Notes under the pieces: generated by a model
What the model was told of the DNA's origin: nothing
Databases searched by the model: none
What the model saw: only the letters and a program-made list of their open reading frames with translations
NCBI RefSeq assembly: GCF_963576545.1
Contig: NW_026870556.1
Span: 346,001-410,000 of the forward strand
Length of the DNA stretch: 64,000 bases
Origin: Limanda limanda
Taxonomy: Eukaryota; Chordata; Actinopteri; Pleuronectiformes; Pleuronectidae
Direction of reading: 5' to 3'
In this document: piece by piece, positions 1 to 12,180 of the stretch
How the letters are laid out: each line of letters starts with the position of its first letter
Position numbering within the stretch: position 1 is the first letter of the stretch
Translations under genes and position numbers: made by a program

Positions 1-188
1 TAGGGATGAAAGCACATAGGAGAAAGAGATATTCTTGAATAACTTTTTTTGTGAAGGTCGGAGAGACTTGCAAGTAGGCTTTACCCCCACTAAATGGGGT
101 TGCGCGCATCGATCGGTACCATCCTTGAGCTTCTCCGACTTTCGGAAGGGTTAGGGTTAGGGTTAGGGATGAAAGCACATAGGAGAAA

Positions 189-343
189 GAGATATTCTTG
201 AATAACTTTTTTTGTGAAGGTCGGAGAGACTTGGAAAGTGGTTGCATCTGGACTAATTTGGGTCCTGCGGATCGATTGGTACCATCCCCGAGCTTGTACG
301 ACCTTCGAAAGAGGTCGACCGACGAAATTCCCCCAAATCTGAG
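189..343 (+). repeat. B monomer (reference copy), 155 bp, telomere-motif-free
   Basis: First complete B unit, in the phase that begins GAGATATTC and ends ATCTGAG. It shares with A the first ~45 bp and the central GATCGATTGGTACCATCC. The middle is replaced by GGAAAGTGGTTGCATCTGG, and the end is AGGTCGACCGACG then TTCCCCCAAATCTGAG. An inverted repeat CGACCT-TCGAAAG-AGGTCG lies at 299-317. B has no TTAGGG, so it marks the start of each HOR. Its relation to A suggests an old dimer in which one half lost or never gained the telomeric segment. Confidence 0.93.
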
Positions 344-506
344 GAGATATTCTTGAATAACTTTTTTTGTGAAGGTCGGAGAGACTTGCAAGTAGGCTCT
401 ACCCCCACTAAATGGGGTAGCGCGCATCGATCGGTACCATCCTTGAGCTTCTCCGACTTTCGGAAGGGTTAGGGTTAGGGTTAGGGATGAAAGCACATAG
501 GAGAAA
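344..506 (+). repeat. A1 monomer (reference copy), 163 bp, telomere-bearing
   Basis: This A unit directly follows B. The diagnostic A1 sequence is GGGGTAGCGCGC, against GGGGTTGCGCGC in A2. In order it holds a T7 tract, an inverted repeat TACCCC...GGGGTA (400-419), the palindromic run ATCGATCGGTACC, a short hairpin TCCGA-CTT-TCGGA (452-464), then three and a half telomeric repeats (466-486) and GATGAAAGCACATAGGAGAAA. Confidence 0.93.
452..486 (+). other. Representative hairpin plus telomeric G-quadruplex-capable motif of A monomers
   Basis: A perfect 5-bp hairpin (452-464, TCCGA-CTT-TCGGA) is followed two bases later by exactly four G3 runs separated by TTA (466-486). That is the minimum canonical intramolecular G-quadruplex pattern. 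It also contains TTAGGGTTA cores resembling the YTAGGGTTR site bound by TRF-type Myb domains. The motif recurs in most A monomers. Whether it folds or binds protein in vivo cannot be told from sequence. Confidence 0.7.
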
Positions 507-669
507 GAGATATTCTTGAATAACTTTTTTTGTGAAGGTCGGAGAGACTTGCAAGTAGGCTCTACCCCCACTAAATGGGGTTGCGCGCATCGATCGGTAC
601 CATCCTTGAGCTTCTCCGACTTTCGGAAGGGTTAGGGTTAGGGTTAGGGATGAAAGCACATAGGAGAAA
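507..669 (+). repeat. A2 monomer (reference copy), 163 bp, telomere-bearing
   Basis: Second A unit of the trimeric HOR. It is nearly identical to A1 but has GGGGTTGCGCGC, and it normally precedes the next B. A recurring A2 variant carries GGCTTTACC, AAACGGGG and a broken telomeric motif TTAGTGTTAGGG together (for example near 8876-8955, 13664-13745, 18637-18715 and 24885-24965). That co-occurrence defines a subfamily haplotype. Confidence 0.9.
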
Positions 670-824
670 GAGATATTCTTGAATAACTTTTTTTGTGAAG
701 GTCGGAGAGACTTGGAAAGTGGTTGCATCTGGACTAATTTGGGTCCTGCGGATCGATTGGTACCATCCCCGAGCTTGTACGACCTTCGAAAGAGGTCGAC
801 CGACGAAATTCCCCCAAATCTGAG

Positions 825-987
825 GAGATATTCTTGAATAACTTTTTTTGTGATGGTCGGAAAGACTTGCAAGTAGGCTCTACCCCCACTAAATGGGGTT
901 GCGCGCATCGATCGGTACCATCCTTGACCTTCTCCGACTTTCGGAAGGGTTAGGGTTAGGGTTAGGGATGAAAGCACATAGGAGAAA
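825..987 (+). repeat. A3 monomer (reference copy), found in 644-bp HORs
   Basis: Extra A unit inserted between B and A1 in tetrameric HORs. The diagnostic changes are GGTCGGAAAGAC (instead of GGAGAGAC) and CCTTGACCTTCTCC (instead of GAGCTTCTCC). The first copies, near 851, 1494 and 5182, also have GTGATGG for GTGAAGG. Adding A3 lengthens the HOR from 481 to 644 bp. Confidence 0.88.
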
Positions 988-3900
988 GAGATATTCTTGA
1001 ATAACTTTTTTTGTGAAGGTCGGAGAGACTTGCAAGTAGGCTCTACCCCCACTAAATGGGGTAGCGCGCATCGATCGGTACCATCCCTGAGCTTCTCCGA
1101 CTTTCGGAAGGGTTAGGGTTAGGGTTAGGGATGAAAGCACATAGGAGAAAGAGATATTCTTGAATAACTTTTTTTGTGAAGGTCGGAGAGACTTGCAAGT
1201 AGGCTCTACCCCCACTAAATGGGGTTGCGCGCATCGATCGGTACCATCCTTGAGCTTCTCCGACTTTCGGAAGGGTTAGGGTTAGGGTTAGGGATGAAAG
1301 CACATAGGAGAAAGAGATATTCTTGAATAACTTTTTTTGTGAAGGTCGGAGAGACTTGGAAAGTGGTTGCATCTCGACTAATTTGGGTCCTGCGGATCGA
1401 TTGGTACCATCCCCGAGCTTGTACGACCTTCGAAAGAGGTCGACCGACGAAATTCCCCCAAATCTGAGGAGATATTCTTGAATAACTTTTTTTGTGATGG
1501 TCGGAAAGACTTGCAAGTAGGCTCTACCCCCACTAAATGGGGTTGCGCGCATCGATCGGTACCATCCTTGACCTTCTCCGACTTTCGGAAGGGTTAGGGT
1601 TAGGGTTAGGGATGAAAGCACATAGGAGAAAGAGATATTCTTGAATAACTTTTTTTGTGAAGGTCGGAGAGACTTGCAAGTAGGCTCTACCCCCACTAAA
1701 TGGGGTAGCGCGCATCGATCGGTACCATCCTTGAGCTTCTCCGACTTTCGGAAGGGTTAGGGTTAGGGTTAGGGATGAAAGCACATAGGAGAAAGAGATA
1801 TTCTTGAATAACTTTTTTTGTGAAGGTCGGAGAGACTTGCAAGTAGGCTCTACCCCCACTAAATGGGGTTGCGCGCATCGATCGGTACCATCCTTGAGCT
1901 TCTCCGACTTTCGGAAGGGTTAGGGTTAGGGTTAGGGATGAAAGCACATAGGAGACAGAGATATTCTTGAATAACTTTTTTTGTGAAGGTCGGAGAGACT
2001 TGGAAAGTGGTTGCATCTGGACTAATTTGGGTCCTGCGGATCGATTGGTACCATCCCCGAGCTTGTACGACCTTCGAAAGAGGTCGACCGACGAAATTCC
2101 CCCAAATCTGAGGAGATATTCTTGAATAACTTTTTTTGTGAAGGTCGGAAAGACTTGCAAGTAGGCTCTACCCCCACTAAATGGGGTTGCGCGCATCGAT
2201 CGGTACCATCCTTGAGCTTCTCCGACTTTCGGAAGGGTTAGGGTTAGGGTTAGGGATGAAAGCACATAGGAGAAAGAGATATTCTTGAATAACTTTTTTT
2301 GTGAAGGTCGGAGAGACTTGCAAGTAGGCTCTACCCCCACTAAATGGGGTAGCGCGCATCGATCGGTACCATCCTTGAGCTTCTCCGACTTTCGGAAGGG
2401 TTAGGGTTAGGGTTAGGGATGAAAGCACATAGGAGAAAGAGATATTCTTGAATAACTTTTTTTGTGAAGGTCGGAGAGACTTGCAAGTAGGCTCTACCCC
2501 CACTAAATGGGGTTGCGCGCATCGATCGGTACCATCCTTGAGCTTCTCCGACTTTCGGAAGGGTTAGGGTTAGGGTTAGGGATGAAAGCACATAGGAGAA
2601 AGAGATATTCTTGAATAACTTTTTTTGTGAAGGTCGGAGAGACTTGGAAAGTGGTTGCATCTGGACTAATTTGGGTCCTGCGGATCGATTGGTACCATCC
2701 CCGAGCTTGTACGACCTTCGAAAGAGGTCGACCGACGAAATTCCCCCAAATCTGAGGAGATATTCTTGAATAACTTTTTTTGTGAAGGTCGGAGAGACTT
2801 GCAAGTAGGCTCTACCCCCACTAAATGGGGTAGCGCGCATCGATCGGTACCATCCTTGAGCTTCTCCGAATTTCGGAAGGGTTAGGGTTAGGGTTAGGGA
2901 TGAAAGCACAAAGGAGAAAGAGATATTCTTGAATAACTTTTTTTGTGAAGGTCGGAGAGACTTGCAAGTAGGCTCTACCCCCACTAAATGGGGTTGCGCG
3001 CATCGATCGGTACCATCCTTGAGCTTCTCCGACTTTTGGAAGGGTTAGGGTTAGGGTTAGGGATGAAAGCACATAGGAGAAAGAGATATTCTTGAATAAC
3101 TTTTTTTGTGAAGGTCGGAGAGACTTGGAAAGTGGTTGCATCTGGACTAATTTGGGTCCTGCGGATCGATTGGTACCATCCCCGAGCTTGTACGACCTTC
3201 GAAAGAGGTCGACCGACGAAATTCCCCCAAATCTGAGGAGATATTCTTGAATAACTTTTTTTGTGAAGGTCGGAGAGACTTGCAAGTAGGCTCTACCCCC
3301 ACTAAATGGGGTAGCGCGCATCGATCGGTACCATCCTTGAGCTTCTCCGACTTTCGGAAGGGTTAGGGTTAGGGTTAGGGATGAAAGCACATAGGAGAAA
3401 GAGATATTCTTGAATAACTTTTTTTGTGAAGGTCGGAGAGACTTGCAAGTAGGCTCTACCCCCACTAAATGGGGTTGCGCGCATCGATCGGTACCATCCT
3501 TGAGCTTCTCCGACTTTCGGAAGGGTTAGGGTTAGGGTTAGGGATGAAAGCACATAGGAGAAAGAGATATTCTTGAATAACTTTTTTTGTGAAGGTCGGA
3601 GAGACTTGGAAAGTGGTTGCATCTGGACTAATTTGGGTCCTGCGGATCGATTGGTACCATCCCCGAGCTTGTACGACCTTCGAAAGAGGTCGACCGACGA
3701 AATTCCCCCAAATCTGAGGAGATATTCTTGAATAACTTTTTTTGTGAAGGTCGGAGAGACTTGCAAGTAGGCTCTACCCCCACTAAATGGGGTAGCGCGC
3801 ATCGATCGGTACCATCCTTGAGCTTCTCCGACTTTCGGAAGGGTTAGGGTTAGGGTTAGGGATGAAAGCACATAGGAGAAAGAGATATTCTTGAATAACT

Positions 3901-4331
3901 TTTTTTGTGAAGGTCGGAGAGACTTGCAAGTAGGCTCTACCCCCACTAAATGGGGTTGCGCGCATCGATCGGTACCATCCTTGAGCTTCTCCGACTTTCG
4001 GAAGGGTTAGGGTTAGGGATGAAAGCACATAGGAGAAAGAGATATTCTTGAATAACTTTTTTTGTGAAGGTCGGAGAGACTTGGAAAGTGGTTGCATCTG
4101 GACTAATTTGGGTCCTGCGGATCGATTGGTACCATCCCCGAGCTTGTACGACCTTCGGAAGAGGTCGACCGACGAAATTCCCCCAAATCTGAGGAGATAT
4201 TCTTGAATAACTTTTTTTGTGAAGGTCGGAGAGACTTGCAAGTAGGCTCTACCCCCACTAAATGGGGTAGCGCGCATCGATCGGTACCATCCTTGAGCTT
4301 CTCCGACTTTCGGAAGGGTTAGGGTTAGGGT

Positions 4332-5790
4332 TAGGGATGAAAGCACATAGGAGAAAGAGATATTCTTGAATAACTTTTTTTGTGAAGGTCGGAGAGACTT
4401 GCAAGTAGGCTTTACCCCCACTAAATGGGGTTGCGCGCATCGATCGGTACCATCCTTGAGCTTCTCCGACTTTCGGAAGGGTTAGGGTTAGGGTTAGGGA
4501 TGAAAGCACATAGGAGAAAGAGATATTCTTGAATAACTTTTTTTGTGAAGGTCGGAGAGACTTGGAAAGTGGTTGCATCTGGACTAATTTGGGTCCTGCG
4601 GATCGATTGGTACCATCCCCGAGCTTGTACGACCTTCGAAAGAGGTCGACCGACGAAATTCCCCCAAATCTGAGGAGATATTCTTGAATAACTTTTTTTG
4701 TGAAGGTCGGAGAGACTTGCAAGTAGGCTCTACCCCCACTAAATGGGGTAGCGCGCATCGATCGGTACCATCCTTGAGCTTCTCCGACTTTCGGAAGGGT
4801 TAGGGTTAGGGTTAGGGATGAAAGCACATAGGAGAAAGAGATATTCTTGAATAACTTTTTTTGTGAAGGTCGGAGAGACTTGCAAGTAGGCTCTACCCCC
4901 ACTAAATGGGGTTGCGCGCATCGATCGGTACCATCCTTGAGCTTCTCCGACTTTCGGAAGGGTTAGGGTTAGGGTTAGGGATGAAAGCACATAGGAGAAA
5001 GAGATATTCTTGAATAACTTTTTTTGTGAAGGTCGGAGAGACTTGGAAAGTGGTTGCATCTGGACTAATTTGGGTCCTGCGGATCGATTGGTACCATCCC
5101 CGAGCTTGTACGACCTTCGAAAGAGGTCGACCGACGAAATTCCCCCAAATCTGAGGAGATATTCTTGAATAACTTTTTTTGTGATGGTCGGAAAGACTTG
5201 CAAGTAGGCTCTACCCCCACTAAATGGGGTTGCGCGCATCGATCGGTACCATCCTTGACCTTCTCCGACTTTCGGAAGGGTTAGGGTTAGGGTTAGGGAT
5301 GAAAGCACATAGGAGAAAGAGATATTCTTGAATAACTTTTTTTGTGAAGGTCGGAGAGACTTGCAAGTAGGCTCTACCCCCACTAAATGGGGTAGCGCGC
5401 ATCGATCGGTACCATCCCTGAGCTTCTCCGACTTTCGGAAGGGTTAGGGTTAGGGTTAGGGATGAAAGCACATAGGAGAAAGAGATATTCTTGAATAACT
5501 TTTTTTGTGAAGGTCGGAGAGACTTGCAAGTAGGCTCTACCCCCACTAAATGGGGTTGCGCGCATCGATCGGTACCATCCTTGAGCTTCTCCGACTTTCG
5601 GAAGGGTTAGGGTTAGGGTTAGGGATGAAAGCACATAGGAGAAAGAGATATTCTTGAATAACTTTTTTTGTGAAGGTCGGAGAGACTTGGAAAGTGGTTG
5701 CATCTCGACTAATTTGGGTCCTGCGGATCGATTGGTACCATCCCCGAGCTTGTACGACCTTCGAAAGAGGTCGACCGACGAAATTCCCCC
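4332..5790 (+). repeat. Block duplication, copy 2 (offset 4331 bp)
   Basis: Partner of the block at the left edge. It carries one private change, CTGAGTAGATATTC near 5788, at its right boundary. The next unit is an A1-type rather than the A3-type monomer that follows copy 1, consistent with unequal exchange inside a shared core. Confidence 0.75.
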
Positions 5791-6799
5791 AAATCTGAGT
5801 AGATATTCTTGAATAACTTTTTTTGTGAAGGTCGGAGAGACTTGCAAGTAGGCTCTACCCCCACTAAATGGGGTAGCGCGCATCATTCGGTACCATCCTT
5901 GAGCTTCTCCGACTTTCGGAAGGGTTAGGGTTAGGGTTAGGGATGAAAGCACATAGGAGAAAGAGATATTCTTGAATAACTTTTTTTGTGAAGGTCGGAG
6001 AGACTTGCAAGTAGGCTCTACCCCCACTAAATGGGGTTGCGCGCATCGATCGGTACCATCCTTGAGCTTCTCCGACTTTCGGAAGGGTTAGGGTTAGGGA
6101 TGAAAGCACATAGGAGAAAGAGATATTCTTGAATAACTTTTTTTGTGAAGGTCGGAGAGACTTGGAAAGTGGTTGCATCTGGACTAATTTGGGTCCTGCG
6201 GATCGATTGGTACCATCCCCGAGCTTGTACGACCTTCGGAAGAGGTCGACCGACGAAATTCCCCCAAATCTGAGGAGATATTCTTGAATAACTTTTTTTG
6301 TGAAGGTCGGAGAGACTTGCAAGTAGGCTCTACCCCCACTAAATGGGGTAGCGCGCATCGATCGGTACCATCCTTGAGCTTCTCCGACTTTCGGAAGGGT
6401 TAGGGTTAGGGTTAGGGATGAAAGCACATAGGAGAAAGAGATATTCTTGAATAACTTTTTTTGTGAAGGTCGGAGAGACTTGCAAGTAGGCTCTACCCCC
6501 ACTAAATGGGGTTGCGCGCATCGATCGGTACCATCCTTGAGCTTCTCCGACTTTCGGAAGGGTTAGGGTTAGGGATGAAAGCACATAGGAGAAAGAGATA
6601 TTCTTGAATAACTTTTTTTGTGAAGGTCGGAGAGACTTGGAAAGTGGTTGCATCTGGACTAATTTGGGTCCTGCGGATCGATTGGTACCATCCCCGAGCT
6701 TGTACGACCTTCGGAAGAGGTCGACCGACGAAATTCCCCCAAATCTGAGGAGATATTCTTGAATAACTTTTTTTGTGAAGGTCGGAGAGACTTGCAAGT

Positions 6800-7950
6800 A
6801 GGCTCTACCCCCACTAAATGGGGTAGCGCGCATCGATCGGTACCATCCTTGAGCTTCTCCGACTTTCGGAAGGGTTAGGGTTAGGGTTAGGGATGAAAGC
6901 ACATAGGAGAAAGAGATATTCTTGAATAACTTTTTTTGTGAAGGTCGGAGAGACTTGCAAGTAGGCTCTACCCCCACTAAATGGGGTTGCGCGCATCGAT
7001 CGGTACCATCCTTGAGCTTCTCCGACTTTCGGAAGGGTTAGGGTTAGGGTTAGGGATGAAAGCACATAGGAGAAAGAGATATTCTTGAATAACTTTTTTT
7101 GTGAAGGTCGGAGAGACTTGGAAAGTGGTTGCATCTGGACTAATTTGGGTCCTGCGGATCGATTGGTACCATCCCCGAGCTTGTACGACCTTCGAAAGAG
7201 GTCGACCGACGAAATTCCCCCAAATCTGAGGAGATATTCTTGAATAACTTTTTTTGTGAAGGTCGGAGAGACTTGCAAGTAGGCTCTACCCCCACTAAAT
7301 GGGGTAGCGCGCATCGATCGGTACCATCCTTGAGCTTCTCCGACTTTCGGAAGGGTTAGTGTTAGGGTTAGGGATGAAAGCACATAGGAGAAAGAGATAT
7401 TCTTGAATAACTTTTTTTGTGAAGGTCGGAGAGACTTGCAAGTAGGCTCTACCCCCACTAAATGGGGTTGCACGCATCGATCGGTACCATCCTTGAGCTT
7501 CTCCGACTTTCGGAAGGGTTAGGGTTAGGGATGAAAGCACATAGGAGAAAGAGATATTCTTGAATAACTTTTTTTGTGAAGGTCGGAGAGACTTGGAAAG
7601 TGGTTGCATCTGGACTAATTTGGGTCCTGCGGATCGATTGGTACCATCCCCGAGCTTGTACGACCTTTGAAAGAGGTCGACCGACGAAATTCCCCCAAAT
7701 CTGAGGAGATATTCTTGAATAACTTTTTTTGTGAAGGTCGGAGAGACTTGCAAGTAGGCTCTACCCCCACTAAATGGGGTAGCGCTCATCGATCGGTACC
7801 ATCCTTGAGCTTCTCCGACTTTCGGAAGGGTTAGGGTTAGGGTTAGGGATGAAAGCACATAGGAGAAAGAGATATTCTTGAATAACTTTTTTTGTGAAGG
7901 TCGGAGAGACTTGCAAGTAGGCTCTACCCCCACTAAATGGGGTTGCGCGC
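6800..7950 (+). repeat. Block duplication, copy 1 (offset ~5579 bp)
   Basis: It shares a linked set of variants with about 12380-13530: TTAGTGTTAGGG (7358 and 12936), TTGCACGCATC, GACCTTTGAAAG in B, and AGCGCTCATCG in the next A1. The same linked set also occurs in part near 42.2-42.7, 45.2-45.7 and 48.7-49.2 kb. One diverged HOR has therefore been copied to several places in the array. Edges are approximate. Confidence 0.65.
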
Positions 7951-10900
7951 ATCGATCGGTACCATCCTTGAGCTTCTCCGACTTTCGGAAGGGTTAGGGT
8001 TAGGGTTAGGGATGAAAGCACATAGGAGAAAGAGATATTCTTGAATAACTTATTTTGTGAAGGTCGGAGAGACTTGGAAAGTGGTTGCATCTGGACTAAT
8101 TTGGGTCCTGCGGATCGATTGGTACCATCCCCGAGCTTGTACGACCTTCGAAAGAGGTCGACCGACGAAATTCCCCCAAATCTGAGGAGATATTCTTGAA
8201 TAACTTTTTTTGTGAAGGTCGGAAAGACTTGCAAGTAGGCTCTACCCCCACTAAATGGGGTAGCGCGCATCGATCGGTACCATCCTTGAGCTTCTCCGAC
8301 TTTCGGAAGGGTTAGGGTTAGGGTTAGGGATGAAAGCACATAGGAGAAAGAGATATTCTTGAATAACTTTTTTTGTGAAGGTCGGAGAGACTTGCAAGTA
8401 GGCTCTACCCCCACTAAATGGGGTTGCGCGCATCGATCGGTACCATCCTTGAGCTTCTCCGACTTTCGGAAGGGTTAGGGTTAGGGATGAAAGCACATAG
8501 GAGAAAGAGATATTCTTGAATAACTTTTTTTGTGAAGGTCGGAGAGACTTGAAAAGTGGTTGCATCTGGACTAATTTGGGTCCTGCAGATCGATTGGTAC
8601 CATCCCCGAGCTTGTACGACCTTCGGAAGAGGTCGACCGACGAAATTCCCCCAAATCTGAGGAGATATTCTTGAATAACTTTTTTTGTGAAGGTCGGAGA
8701 GACTTGCAAGTAGGCTCTACCCCCACTAAATGGGGTAGCGCGCATCGATCGGTACCATCCTTGAGCTTCTCCGACTTTCGGAAGGGTTAGGGTTAGGGTT
8801 AGGGATGAAAGCACATAGGAGAAAGAGATATTCTTGAATAACTTTTTTTGTGAAGGTCGGAGAGACTTGCAAGTAGGCTTTACCCCCACTAAACGGGGTT
8901 GCGCGCATCGATCGGTACCATCCTTGAGCTTCTCCGACTTTCGGAAGGGTTAGTGTTAGGGTTAGGGATGAAAGCACATAGGAGAAAGAGATATTCTTGA
9001 ATAACTTTTTTTGTGAAGGTCGGAGAGACTTGGAAAGTGGTTGCATCTGGACTAATTTGGGTCCTGCGGATCGATTGGTACCATCCCCGAGCTTGTACGA
9101 CCTTCGAAAGAGGTCGACCGACGAAATTCCCCCAAATCTGAGGAGATATTCTTGAATAACTTTTTTTGTGAAGGTCGGAGAGACTTGCAAGTAGGCTCTA
9201 CCCCCACTAAATGGGGTAGCGCGCATCGATCGGTACCATCCTTGAGCTTCTCCGACTTTCGGAAGGGTTAGGGTTAGGGTTAGGGATGAAAGCACATAGG
9301 AGAAAGAGATATTCTTGAATAACTTTTTTTGTGAAGGTCGGAGAGACTTGCAAGTAGGCTCTACCCCCACTAAATGGGGTTGCACGCATCGATCGGTACC
9401 ATCCTTGAGCTTCTCCGACTTTCGGAAGGGTTAGGGTTAGGGTTAGGGATGAAAGCACATAGGAGAAAGAGATATTCTTGAATAACTTTTTTTGTGAAGG
9501 TCGGAGAGACTTGGAAAGTGGTTGCATCTGGACTAATTTGGGTCCTGCGGATCGATTGGTACCATCCCCGAGCTTGTACGACCTTCGAAAGAGGTCGACC
9601 GACGAAATTCCCCCAAATCTGAGGAGATATTCTTGAATAACTTTTTTTGTGAAGGTCGGAGAGACTTGCAAGTAGGCTCTACCCCCACTAAATGGGGTAG
9701 CGCACATCGATCGGTACCATCCTTGAGCTTCTCCGACTTTCGGAAGGGTTAGGGTTAGGGTTAGGGATGAAAGCACATAGGAGAAAGAGATATTCTTGAA
9801 TAACTTTTTTTGTGAAGGTCGGAGAGACTTGCAAGTAGGCTCTACCCCCACTAAATGGGGTTGCGCGCATCGATCGGTACCATCCTTGAGCTTCTCCGAC
9901 TTTCGGAAGGGTTAGGGTTAGGGATGAAAGCACATAGGAGAAAGAGATATTCTTGAATAACTTTTTTTGTGAAGGTCGGAGAGACTTGGAAAGTGGTTGC
10001 ATCTGGACTAATTTGGGTCCTGCGGATCGATTGGTACCATCCCCGAGCTTGTACGACCTTCGAAAGAGGTCGACCGACGAAATTCCCCCAAATCTGAGGA
10101 GATATTCTTGAATAACTTTTTTTGTGAAGGTCGGAGAGACTTGCAAGTAGGCTCTACCCCCACTAAATGGGGTAGCGCGCATCGATCGGTACCATCCTTG
10201 AGCTTCTCCGACTTTCGGAAGGGTTAGGGTTAGGGTTAGGGATGAAAGCACATAGGAGAAAGAGATATTCTTGAATAACTTTTTTTGTGAAGGTCGGAGA
10301 GACTTGCAAGTAGGCTCTACCCCCACTAAATGGGGTTGCGCGCATCGATCGGTACCATCCTTGAGCTTCTCCGACTTTCGGAAGGGTTAGGGTTAGGGTT
10401 AGGGATGAAAGCACATAGGAGAAAGAGATATTCTTGAATAACTTTTTTTGTGAAGGTCGGAGAGACTTGGAAAGTGGTTGCATCTGGACTAATTTGGGTC
10501 CTGCGGATCGATTGGTACCATCCCCGAGCTTGTACGACCTTCGAAAGAGGTCGACCGACGAAATTCCCCCAAATCTGAGGAGATATTCTTGAATAACTTT
10601 TTTTGTGAAGGTCGGAAAGACTTGCAAGTAGGCTCTACCCCCACTAAATGGGGTTGCGCGCATCGATCGGTACCATCCTTGACCTTCTCCGACTTTCGGA
10701 AGGGTTAGGGTTAGGGTTAGGGATGAAAGCACATAGGAGAAAGAGATATTCTTGAATAACTTTTTTTGTGAAGGTCGGAGAGACTTGCAAGTAGGCTCTA
10801 CCCCCACTAAATGGGGTAGCGCGCATCGATCGGTACCATCCTTGAGCTTCTCCGACTTTCGGAAGGGTTAGGGTTAGGGTTAGGGATGAAAGCACATAGG

Positions 10901-11069
10901 AGAAAGAGATATTCTTGAATAACTTTTTTTGTGAAGGTCGGAGAGACTTGCAAGTAGGCTCTACCCCCACTAAATGGGGTTGCGCGCATCGATCGGTACC
11001 ATCCTTGAGCTTCTCCGACTTTCGGAAGGGTTAGGGTTAGGGTTAGGGATGAAAGCACATAGGAGAAAG

Positions 11070-12180
11070 AGATATTCTTGAATAACTTTTTTTGTGAAGG
11101 TCGGAGAGACTTGGAAAGTGGTTGCATCTGGACTAATTTGGGTCCTGCGGATCGATTGGTACTATCCCCGAGCTTGTACGACCTTCGAAAGAGGTCGACC
11201 GACGAAATTCCCCCAAATCTGAGGAGATATTCTTGAATAACTTTTTTTGTGAAGGTCGGAGAGACTTGCAAGTAGGCTCTACCCCCACTAAATGGGGTAG
11301 CGCACATCGATCGGTACCATCCTTGAGCTTCTCCGACTTTCGGAAGGGTTAGGGTTAGGGATGAAAGCACATAGGAGAAAGAGATATTCTTGAATAACTT
11401 TTTTTGTGAAGGTCGGAGAGACTTGGAAAGTGGTTGCATCTGGACTAATTTGGGTCCTGCGGATCGATTGGTACCATCCCCGAGCTTGTACGACCTTCGG
11501 AAGAGGTCGACCGACGAAATTCCCCCAAATCTGAGGAGATATTCTTGAATAACTTTTTTTGTGAAGGTCGGAGAGACTTGCAAGTAGGCTCTACCCCCAC
11601 TAAATGGGGTAGCGCGCATCGATCGGTACCATCCTTGAGCTTCTCCGACTTTCGGAAGGGTTAGGGTTAGGGTTAGGGATGAAAGCACATAGGAGAAAGA
11701 GATATTCTTGAATAACTTTTTTTGTGAAGGTCGGAGAGACTTGCAAGTAGGCTCTACCCCCACTAAATGGGGTTGCGCGCATCGATCGGTACCATCCTTG
11801 AGCTTCTCCGACTTTCGGAAGGGTTAGGGTTAGGGTTAGGGATGAAAGCACATAGGAGAAAGAGATATTCTTGAATAACTTTTTTTGTGAAGGTCGGAGA
11901 GACTTGGAAAGTGGTTGCATCTGGACTAATTTGGGTCCTGCGGATCGATTGGTACCATCCCCGAGCTTGTACGACCTTCGAAAGAGGTCGACCGACGAAA
12001 TTCCCCCAAATCTGAGGAGATATTCTTGAATAACTTTTTTTGTGAAGGTCGGAGAGACTTGCAAGTAGGCTCTACCCCCACTAAATGGGGTAGCGCGCAT
12101 CGATCGGTACCATCCTTGAGCTTCTCCGACTTTCGGAAGGGTTAGGGTTAGGGATGAAAGCACATAGGAGAAAGAGATAT
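11070..12180 (+). repeat. Dimeric B-A1 higher-order repeats in the satellite
   Basis: Two HORs here consist of one B and one A1 only (~312 bp, with the A1 telomeric motif shortened by 6 bp), starting near 11070 and 11860. In both, the B unit follows A1 directly with no A2. This reads as loss of an A2 by unequal exchange or slippage. Confidence 0.75.

Larger units (their letters stand above)
1..1460 (+). repeat. Block duplication, copy 1 (offset 4331 bp)
   Basis: It shares rare variants with 4332-5790 at a constant spacing of 4331 bp: GGCTTTACC (~80 and ~4411), GTGATGG (~851 and ~5182), CATCCCTGAG (~1083 and ~5414) and ATCTCGACTA (~1373 and ~5704). After the B unit ending near 1468 the next monomers differ, which sets the right edge. 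The left edge is outside the window. Confidence 0.75.

Noticed and set aside
320..390. Hammerhead ribozyme in the satellite (CTGAGGA near CGAAA at the B/A junction)
   Set aside because: CTGAGGA fits CUGANGA, but the following stem is weak and is not followed by GAAA at the required place, so the core is incomplete.
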